Positions 56,467 through 64,000 of a stretch of 64,000 nt of DNA are shown one piece after another; positions within the stretch are counted from its first letter, which is position 1; each line of letters starts with the position of its first letter. Under the pieces are notes generated by a model, which saw only the letters and a program-made list of their open reading frames with translations, did no database searches and was not told where the DNA came from. Position numbers and translations under genes: made by a program. Source of the DNA: Pyronema omphalodes (taxonomy: Eukaryota > Ascomycota > Pezizomycetes > Pezizales > Pyronemataceae); the NCBI GenBank assembly GCA_024516155.1, contig JAJJXM010000001.1, forward strand, positions 62,001 to 126,000, in the 5' to 3' direction.

Positions 56467-56475
56467 ATCGAACGT
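56467..56475 (-). other. Gyp-4 self-priming primer-binding site
   Basis: On the minus strand ACGTTCGAT begins 2 nt after the 5' LTR. It is complementary to ATCGAACGT of the transcript (56687-56695), which lies shortly after a TATA-like ACATAAGG. Confidence 0.6.
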
Positions 56476-56477
56476 AA

Positions 56478-57006
56478 TGTCAGGGACACGAGAACGGACG
56501 TTCAAGGGACACGCTGAACACTACCGGAAAGGGGGACTAGGCAGGTTCCGGAACGGGGAACGGCAGGACAAGGACCGAAGTGCTCGTCAGACGGACGGCA
56601 CACTAAACAGGGACAGGGACAAGGACAAGAGTGACGTAGGACTAAAGAGAGGAAATCTTATATTAGGAGTCAAGAGAAGACACAAGACGTTCGATGGAGA
56701 ATCTCGACAACGGGGAGGCAAGCCTCCTTATGTACAAAGGGGCGGCCAGCACTCTTGCTGGGCCGTCATACAATCATCGCTACATGAGCTTCCGTTCTCC
56801 ATCGATTCAACTGCGACGCCACAGCTCTCCAGCTTGTGGTACGTCATCCATCATCAATCATCCTCTCAGTCAACATGGCACGGCACACACAACAACACAA
56901 CAACACAACGGCAACACAACACGGCAAGACAACGGCACGATGTCGATCAACAACCACGACAACATGATGACGCAACACAACGGCTCGTCAGCCGTGTGCC
57001 GTGACA
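56478..57006 (-). repeat. Gyp-4 5' LTR
   Basis: 529 bp, identical to the other Gyp-4 LTR except for one C/T difference near 56835. Confidence 0.92.
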
Positions 57007-57672
57007 CCAGTTAAGTTCAGAGACCAACCTAGAGAACTCAGCGTAGTAGGCTGAGAACTCCTTGTTGCCTTGTCGGAGGGCCTGGAGCTTGTGTCTGGCG
57101 GTTGCAGCTGCATCGGGATCGCCAAAGGTAGCCCGAAGGATCCTGATAACATCTTCAACATCGTCCAGGGATGCCGTTTCGCCATCTTCGCGGATGAAGG
57201 GGATCAGTTGTTGCATGGCACGACCTCGGAGGCGTCCCACAGCGTAGGCAACACGTTGTCTGGCAGTGGGGTAGCGACCCTGGTCACTGAGGAGCTTGAG
57301 GCGTAGGTGGGTGACAAATGCTCAGAGTTCTTCCCTGGAGCCATCATACAAGGGTGCATGGGGGAGTTTCTCACCCTGGCCCGCAGGCTATGGGGCAGCA
57401 AGGAGGCGGGTGATGATTTCGCGTTGTCGGGAAAGTTCGGCTTCCGCAGCATCGGCCCGAGCAGTTTCCTCAGCCAGGGTTGGTTGGTTGGGGTCAACAT
57501 CAGGTTCTGGGGCGGGATCGGGCAGGACATGGTCAGGGGCATTGAGAACATGACCACAGAGGTTGCGGACAAAGTTGACCGGACCAATTGTGGGGTCGAA
57601 GGCGGTGATAGTGGAAGCATCTTGGATGTTAGCCCAGAGCTCATCGGTGAAGGTTTTGTGGACAGGCATGAT

Positions 57673-57903
57673 TTAGTGGCGGGGTACTGGGACAGTGAGG
57701 GTAAACAGGATTGAGCTGGAGTTTCCGGAGGTTGACGGTGGTTGGTATTTCCACAGGATTGCTAGGTAGCCGTATTCTTTGGCCAGCTGGAGGGCGATCT
57801 GGGCGTCTTCGTAGTAGGAGGTCGGGATACCAAATCTGAAGAACAGGTGTTCTGGACTGATCAAGGCAGGTTCGAATTCGCGGACCCAAGCGACTTTGTT
57901 CAT
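57673..57903 (-). CDS. Gyp-2 ORF0, 76-codon frame before gag
   Basis: ATG (MNKVAWVREFEPAL) to TAA, ending 3 nt before the gag ATG at 57669. It contains FGIPTSYYEDAQIALQLAKE. It resembles the short pre-gag frames of Gyp-1 and Gyp-4, and unlike gag and pol of this copy it has no stop. Confidence 0.6.
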   Translation of the reverse strand: MNKVAWVREFEPALISPEHLFFRFGIPTSYYEDAQIALQLAKEYGYLAILWKYQPPSTSGNSSSILFTLTVPVPRH

Positions 57904-58071
57904 GAACAATGACTACAGGAGGCAGTTATCTTGACTGGCAGTGTCAGGTATTCTTCAAATTCGCAAGCGAAGATCGGAATACACAGCAGCAACTCGGCAA
58001 GAATAAAGACACTCTTGGTGGTTTGTTCTGGGGTTCAAAGGCTATGGACTGCGTAGGTTGGAGATTTGTTC

Positions 58072-58081
58072 GACAGAACGT
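58072..58081 (-). other. Gyp-2 self-priming primer-binding site
   Basis: On the minus strand ACGTTCTGTC begins 2 nt after the 5' LTR. It is complementary to GACAGAACGT of the transcript (58259-58268), located about 45-50 nt after the TATA box at 58314-58320. Confidence 0.7.
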
Positions 58082-58083
58082 AA

Positions 58084-58516
58084 TGTAACGGGACAGGCTC
58101 GAGGGAACGTCCAAGGTACGCAGTGTTCAGGACAGAGGGCAGGAACAGGAACGTAGAGCAAGAGGAGGAGATACTGGGAGGAGGAGGCAGAGGTCAAGAC
58201 GAAGACAAGGCTGGAGGAGGGGGAGTTGTCAAGGTAACTAGATTGCTAACTGGACAAGACGTTCTGTCAAGAAGAAAGAAAAGGAAACGGACAGAGCGGA
58301 GGGAGAGCCCTCCTTATATACACAAATCCTCCTAAGAACAACCCAAACCCTGACAGGGTTTTCAACCGAGCCAAGAACCTACACAAAGAAGCCAAGAAAC
58401 TAATGCATGTGATAACAATGTGACGCTTGTGCTGATGAAACGAACTAAGATAACTAAGACAGATAAGGAAGGTGATAAGGAAAGGATAGACTAGTGCGTT
58501 GCGGCTGCGAGGGTGG
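58084..58516 (-). repeat. Gyp-2 5' LTR, part
   Basis: Matches the left LTR with a handful of differences. It is interrupted at 58516 (after gcgagggtgg) by Gyp-3; the remaining approximately 100 bases should lie beyond the window. Confidence 0.88.
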
Positions 58517-59656
58517 TGTAACGGCGAACAAGGGAGAGATAGCTGACGGAGAACCTGAGGGCTCTTCTCAATTATTCACTCTTGAGTTCAATGGATATAT
58601 CCTTATAATAACTTCAACGTTAGAAACTCTTAAGCTGTGTCTAGCATCAACTTAAAGACTTTCTGTGTTTAGAAGTTAAGGAAATAAACAAAGATTTCAA
58701 GGGACAAAGAGATCCAAAGACGGGGACGAGAACGAGGACGTAAACAAAGATTTTCGACAAAGTATTTGAATTTGTAAATAAACAAATAACTGTGTAAGGA
58801 GAAAAGAAAAACAAAATAAACAAACAAAGAAACAATCCTCTTATATACAATTTTTCCTCCTTACACGCCGAGCCACTACTTGCAGAATTTTCCCGAAAAA
58901 TAACTAAGTAAACAACGCGGTCGCGGTTGCGCGTTCTAGACGCGCTAACGCGTTCGTACCAAATTAGCGTGTTTGCGTGCACAGCCTCGTCGCGCGCTCG
59001 TTAGCGTATCTCGCGTGCGCGATAGCGTAACTCGCGTGCGCGGTAGCGTACTTCGCGTGCGCGCTAGCGTAACCCTAAGCGTAGTCACGCGCGCGCTTCC
59101 GTAACCCTAATCGTGCGCGTGCGTCCGTAACCCTAACCCTAGCTGTGCGCGTACAATCACAAACCTGACCCTAGTTTGTGTGCGTGCAGGTGCAACCCTA
59201 ACCCTAGTCACGTGAAACCAGATCAGCTGCGATTGGAAAGATGGTGCAATACTGATAAGGTCACATGACTAGATCTTATCTTATCGATAAGATGATCGTG
59301 CCCTAGCCCTAGTCACGTGTGCGCACATTAGTAGACCAGTGCGCGTGCGTACTGATCTGCTATTGATTAGAACACGTGACCGCTCTTATCTAATCGGATA
59401 AGATGATCGGTAGACCGTAGGTATGGAATTTCCGAAAAGGGATCCGAGCTGACCCCTAACCCTGGGGGTAAGTCACGTGACCTTTTTGACAATTTGGGAA
59501 TTGAGCGCAACCCTAACCCAGGCGAGTGACGAGTGATGATCGAAGACCGAAGGATAATAGAAATAAATAAACAAACGAGTGCTGGATAATGAAGCGAATG
59601 ATAATAGGTGAATGAATGACGAGGAGGGGGAAGGTAATAATTCTCGAGCCGTGACA
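58517..59656 (-). repeat. Gyp-3 3' LTR
   Basis: 1140 bp, reverse complement of the Gyp-1 LTR with a few differences. It is followed by the polypurine tract (ggatcccccttctt in plus orientation, 59657-59670). It contains the same telomere-type motif region. Confidence 0.92.
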
Positions 59657-59695
59657 GGATCCCCCTTCTTGGACTGAGCTCAGGCGAAGTAACTT

Positions 59696-62600
59696 CTAAG
59701 ATAAGTTGGGGAGGGGTCCCGGTTTATCGGGATACTTTTTATGAAAGTCGTCAACGGCTTTACTGTCGGAATGGAGTTCGGCGGGTTCCCAATCGGGCAT
59801 ATCGTATCCAACCCATTTAACCATATACTGAAGTTTCTTCCGGTGAATTCGGGAGTCGAGGATAGTTTCGATGAAGTATTCGTCTTCACCGTCGATTTCC
59901 ACCGGGGGTGGTGGGTCTGATTGTTGACCGGGGTAGGGGTCATTCGCAGCGGGTTCCAATAAGGAAACATGTTGAACGTTGTGACATTTCATTGTCGGAG
60001 GTAGTTCTAATCGATAGGCATAGGGGGATACTTTGGCGATAATCTTGAGGGGTCCGTAACGTTTGTTGTCTAATTTCCGGGAGGGTCGACGGGTTTTCCA
60101 ATTGCGGGCATTCATCCATACCAGATCTCCGGGCTGATAATTCGGTGACGGGAGTCGATGTTTATCGGCATTCTCTTGATAACGTAGATTAGCTCTGTTG
60201 ATCTCAGCTCGTAAATGGTTATGGATTTCGGCGAGGGTTTTCGAAGTTGTGAGGGCCCGTCGATCGTTTACATCGTTCGTAGCTGCTGGAAGTAAATCGA
60301 ATTGACAACGGGGGTCGAATCCTTTATTGGCAAAGAACGGGGAAGTTCCCGTTGTCTCGGATGCTTGGTTATTCGCAGCGAATTCCGCTAATGGTAACCA
60401 GTCAGCCCAATCGTCTTGAAGATAGTTGACGTGAGCTCGGAGGTATTGTTCCATAATGGCGTTCATCCGTTCTGTTTGGCCGTCCGTTTGGGGATGGAAT
60501 GCTGTAGATAATCGAGGCTCGATTCCCAAACGTCGACAGAGATTCTTCCAAAACAAAGCAGCGAATTGAGGTCCTCGATCAGAGATAATGGTAAGAGGGA
60601 GTCCATGCAATCGAAAGATGTGGGTAATAAACAAAGACGATAATTCCTTTGCGTCGATGTCTGTTCGACAGGCAATCAGATGTTGTTCTTTGGTAAATCT
60701 ATCCACAACTACCCAAATTGCATCACACCCATTGGACCACGGTAATCCTGTTACGAAGTCCATTGATATGTCCTGCCAGGGTCTTTCTGGAATAGGTAGT
60801 GACGTAGGATACCAAACGGGGCATGTCTGGTAGGTTTCGAACGTTGGCAGGTATGACAATTTCGAATATATCTTTCCACGTCTGTCCTCATCTGGGGCCA
60901 CGTATAGGTTCTTGAGAGGTATTCTAATGTTTTAGATCTACCTGGGTGTCCAGCCGTAGGAGAGTCGTGGTGTTGTTGCATTAGGTGTAATCGTAGGGGT
61001 TCGTAATTCGGGACCCATAAACATCCCCGGTAGAATAAACGGTTATTGTTTACTGTACATTCAGCTAATGTAATGTCTTTACAATAACGAGTGTTATTGT
61101 TTAGCATTTCAATAACCTTAATGGGGAATGGGTCTTTCTCGTAGGCTTCCGTGAAGAGCTGGGATAAGGTGGGGTTTGTTTGTTGTGGGTCCGGTATTAC
61201 AGTTTGTTGCGAAGTCGTTATTGTTTGTTGATTACTGGGGGTAACAGCCGCAGCGTGAAGGATATTCTCTGGCTTAATGATCGTTGTGTGGTTCTCTAGG
61301 GAGCGTTCATCCCCCTCTTTAGGCAGATCTCCGGATCGACGAGTCAGTGCGTCTGGTTTACCGCCTGCGGTACCGGGGCGGTAAACAATCTTAAAATTAA
61401 ACTGAGACAAGAACTGGGACCAACGGGCTTGACGGCGGTTCAAGAGCTTTGTCGAAGTGAAATATTCCAGATTCTTATGATCTGACAGTACTCGAATGGG
61501 GTTAATAACAGATTGTAATTCGGGACGCCATTCTTCGAAGGCCCGGACGATAGCCATGAGTTCTTTATCGTATATCTCATAATTACATTCGGCGGGGGAA
61601 TGTTTCTTTGAGAAGTAAGCAATAGGATGTAAGATTCCTTCATCATCATATTGAGAAAGAACTCCGGCGGAGACATAATCAGAAGCATCGGTTTCGACAA
61701 TAACATCCCGGTCTGGGTCGAAACGAGCCAGAACGGGGGCGGATGTAAATGTTGATTTCAATTCCTCAAAGGCCTGTTGTTGGGATTCTGACCAGACGAA
61801 AGGAACTCCTTTACGTGTGAGTAACGTGAGAGGTTGGACTATTTTTGAATAGTTCTTAACGAAAAGTCGATAGAAGTTTGCAAATCCCAAAAACGCTCTA
61901 ACATCTTTGAGGTTCCGGGGAGATTCCCAATCTCGAACCGCAGTAATCTTCTCAGGGTCCATCTTTATACCTTCTGTACTAATGATGAGTCCTAAGTACT
62001 TTACTTCCTTCTGGTGGAACTCGCATTTCTCTGGTTTGAGATGTAACCCTGCTTTTTCGAATGCTTCGAGAATCAATTTAACATGTTGTTTATGTTCTTC
62101 GAGATTATCCGAATAGATCAGGGTGTCATCCAAATAGGCAGTACAGAATCGATCGAGGTAAGGTGCCAATACGTCGTTAATGAAGTTCTGAAACGTAGCA
62201 GGGGCATTGGTAAGTCCGAAGGGCATAACCAATGATTCGAATAATCCGTACCGGGTACGAAAAGCGGTTTTCCATTCTTCCCCATTTGCCATACGTATCA
62301 AGTCATACGCCCCCCTAATGTCGAGCTTAGTGAACCACTTAGCTCTTGAAAGGTTCATTAAGGTATCCTGCATCAGGGGAAGAGGGTAGCGATTCTTGAT
62401 CGTTCCGGCGTTGATTCCACGATAATCGACCACCAAACGTAATGAACCATCGCCTTTCTTTACGAAAAGAATGGGAGCGGCCGCTGGGGACGAGGAAGCA
62501 CGGATGAAACCTTTGGTAAGGTTCTCATCTAACCAACGTTTCAATTCCTCCAACTCTGGACGTGATAGGGAGTAAAGAGGACCGAAGGGAGGCTGAAAAC

Positions 62601-63416
62601 CATCGACGAGTGATATCTTGTGATCCGACGGTCGATGGGGCGGTAACTTATCGGCGTTGACTTTTTCGAAGATTCCCAAGTACTGGTGATATTCGGGTGG
62701 TACAATAGTCTGAAGATCCGGTTCCTCTTTCTCTGGTTGAAGAGCTGTGGTGATTTCATTCAAGGATAAGGAGAATTGTTCGACTTTTCCGTAACGGTTG
62801 TTGGCATTGTTTACAATTCGTCGAAACGTCGTAGCTGAAATGGCACAGATCTTATTCTGTTGTTTTGGAGCAATACCCTTAACAGGGGTGGGTGTTAACG
62901 TGGTTCGGTGGGGGAGGCAGTTCGGTGATGAGAATTTGATATCGTTATCGGCGAAGTTTATTGTAACATCGTGTTTACGAAGCCATGGGATTCCTAAAAC
63001 GAGGGGATAATGACCAAGCCGAGTAACGTAGGCAGTTAGTAATTCGTGATGGTCTCCTATTGTACATTCGACTTCAACGTATTCGGTGATGTCTCCTGAT
63101 GAAATAGGTCGTCCATCAATTACTTCGACCATTTTGGGGTTTTTCAATTGATAACGGGGGAAGTTGTGTTGGCGTGCGAAGTCTTCGTTCATGAAGGAAA
63201 TTCCTGTGCATCCGCAGTCTACGAGAGCATGAGTATCGATCTTGGTATTGTGTTCAGTTAGTGTACATGGCACGACCAAATGATTCCCATCCAATTCGTT
63301 TTCTTGTTTACTTGACAAAGAACTAGCGGATACATAAACGATTTCCTGAGATGAAACGAAAGACGATGCAGGGGCTGGTCCAACAACAGAGCCAACAGGC
63401 TGTTGATGGACTACTC
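59696..63416 (-). pseudogene. Gyp-3 Pol with one frameshift in integrase
   Basis: Open from the frameshift site to about 60751 (protease ALVDCGCTG, RT with intact YLDDTLIYS, RNase H, integrase HHCC finger). A one-base deletion near 60807, next to the RHAPFGIL motif, then moves the DDE core and chromodomain (LQYMVKWVGYD) to the frame 59696-60901. It lacks the RT stop that disables Gyp-1, so the two copies have different lesions. Confidence 0.92.
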
Positions 63417-64000
63417 TTTTCCCTGGTCGACGTCGGGGTTTGTTGGGATATCCAAAACCTCGGCGGCGGCTAGGCGAATCTTGCGGGAGTTGTTTGCTGC
63501 CAACGTAGAACATTCGTTCTTGAAATGATCGGCTGATCCACAATAAAGACAAAGTCCCTTAGCCATTCGTTCATCACGACGGCGTTGGTTCTGAGCCTTT
63601 TGGGAAGCTGATAGGTCCATGGGGGCCGATCCGTAATCACCACTATTGGTGTTCGTTGGGTGGGACGCCGGGCGAGACGGCGTGGAGCTGGAACGACTGG
63701 GGACCGAAGAAACGTGCCGCTTTGTGGTGTTTGAATGAGCTCGAATTCTGTAATCTAGCTTCATACAAAGATCCACAAATTTGGTGAAGTTCTGAGGTTC
63801 TTCGGCTTGGTAAACAAGACTGGTCTGAAGGTCTCGAGAGAGTCCACGCTTCAGAGCAGCCTTCTTTGCGTTTTCGTCGTAGTTCAAGATAGCCATTAAT
63901 CGTTGGAATTCTGCGTAGTATTGGCTAAACTCACGGTTGCCCTGTTGAAGTTTATCCAATTCCGCAGATGCAGTACCAACTTGATCAGGATCTCCGAAGG
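63411..64000 (-). CDS. Gyp-3 Gag, partial at window edge
   Basis: C-terminal half of Gag, almost identical to Gyp-1 (one visible Asn to Asp change, NSGDYGSAP), with knuckle CLYCGSADHFKNEC. The stop at 63411-63413 is preceded by the GGGAAAA slippery site (63417-63423). The N-terminus lies beyond 64000. Confidence 0.9.
   Translation of the reverse strand, partial: FGDPDQVGTASAELDKLQQGNREFSQYYAEFQRLMAILNYDENAKKAALKRGLSRDLQTSLVYQAEEPQNFTKFVDLCMKLDYRIRAHSNTTKRHVSSVPSRSSSTPSRPASHPTNTNSGDYGSAPMDLSASQKAQNQRRRDERMAKGLCLYCGSADHFKNECSTLAANNSRKIRLAAAEVLDIPTNPDVDQGKE

Larger units (their letters stand above)
52610..57006 (-). mobile_element. Gyp-4: internally deleted Ty3/Gypsy element
   Basis: 4397 bp inserted into the gag of Gyp-2, with a 5-bp duplication CCAGT (52605-52609, 57007-57011). 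Its two 529-bp LTRs differ at a single base by eye. The interior lacks the second half of gag, the protease and the start of RT. The family is distinct from Gyp-1 but close to Gyp-2 in Pol. Confidence 0.92.
52125..57669 (-). pseudogene. Gyp-2 Gag, split by Gyp-4 and with two stops
   Basis: The 5' part (57669-57012) starts MPVHKTFTDELWAN. It contains a TAG after LLAAP (near 57385) and a TGA at a position where ELRAF would be expected (near 57330). It then shows the conserved RQGNKEFSAYYAEFSRL stretch. Gyp-4 occupies 52610-57006 with target duplication CCAGT. The 3' part (52609-52125) carries the knuckle CLYCGGHGHMAAAC and ends SGNA-stop. Both stops could have arisen by C-to-T change (CAG, CGA). 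Confidence 0.82.
40466..58516 (-). mobile_element. Gyp-2: chromodomain Ty3/Gypsy element, host of three insertions
   Basis: Minus-strand element inserted in Cop-1 (left flank CAACC). Its 3' LTR is at the left (40466-40570 plus 47967-48405, split by Gyp-1). Its gag is split by Gyp-4 and its 5' LTR (58084-58516) is split by Gyp-3. Reassembled order on the minus strand: LTR, ORF0, gag, -1 frameshift, protease, RT, RNase H, integrase, chromodomain, polypurine tract, LTR. It carries several stops and a frameshift, so it is defective. It must be older than Gyp-1, Gyp-3 and Gyp-4. Confidence 0.88.
58517..64000 (-). mobile_element. Gyp-3: Gypsy element of the Gyp-1 family, inverted, incomplete in window
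   Basis: 3' LTR at 58517-59656, then chromodomain to gag on the minus strand, running off the right edge inside gag. Nucleotide identity to Gyp-1 is very high by eye. The left flank is GGTGG; the partner duplication is outside. Confidence 0.93.

Overview
The window looks like transposon-rich DNA from a filamentous fungus, most likely a Pezizomycotina ascomycete. The evidence is 52-69 nt spliceosomal introns (GTRAGT-type donors, CTGAC/CTAAC-like branch sites, YAG acceptors), fungal NACHT_N-NACHT-ankyrin receptor genes, a LINE remnant with a C-terminal RNase H and cysteine knuckle, chromodomain Ty3/Gypsy elements of the Tf1/sushi type, and TTAGGG-type motifs. The species is not resolved; a large, TE-inflated genome such as a truffle-like Pezizomycete would fit, but that is a guess. 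No rRNA, tRNA, CRISPR array or bacterial operon was seen.

Layout. Positions 1-7022 are mostly featureless, with one 748-bp inverted-repeat element (1976-2723) and one small Gln/Gly-rich reading frame (4535-4747). From about 7023 to 38026 there is a direct tandem array of three related segments (units A, B, C). Each carries an NLR-like gene on the minus strand, a shared 3' flank, and (in A and B) a shared upstream region with a dead LINE 3' end. Copy A (9268-13493) can be modelled as an intact 8-exon gene of 1270 codons, with every splice phase consistent. Copy B has the same exons but its last exon is split by a complete 3045-bp hAT transposon with an 8-bp target duplication. Copy C is only the last four ankyrin repeats, cut by a Copia element. 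Insertions present in one unit and absent from another give clean empty sites: a 964-bp near-perfect palindromic MITE (TA duplication), a 715-bp internally deleted hAT derivative, a 711-bp Mutator-like MITE and a composite 1270-bp element.

From 38027 to the right edge the window is one nested stack of LTR retrotransposons. Cop-1 (Copia) sits in NLR copy C. Gyp-2 (minus strand) sits in Cop-1. Gyp-1 (plus) sits in the left LTR of Gyp-2, Gyp-4 (minus, internally deleted) in the gag of Gyp-2, and Gyp-3 (minus, same family as Gyp-1) in the right LTR of Gyp-2. The rest of Gyp-3, Gyp-2, Cop-1 and probably NLR copy C lie beyond position 64000. These element names are labels used only here.

The most interesting signals are these. 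(i) A 25-nt micro-exon encodes most of the Walker A loop of the NLR; skipping it would remove nucleotide binding and shift the frame. (ii) Ankyrin repeats are organised as 66-residue dimers, and copies A and B differ by exactly one dimer. (iii) A small reading frame (ORF0, 56-80 codons) lies immediately before gag in all three Gypsy families whose 5' end is visible. (iv) The primer-binding site of all three families is complementary to the LTR itself 45-55 nt after the TATA box, the hallmark of Tf1-type self-priming. (v) GGGAAAA/GGGAAAT slippery sites sit at the end of gag. (vi) The Copia leader contains four tandem hairpins. (vii) The Gyp-1/Gyp-3 LTRs are loaded with telomere-type repeats, GATA and CACGTG motifs.
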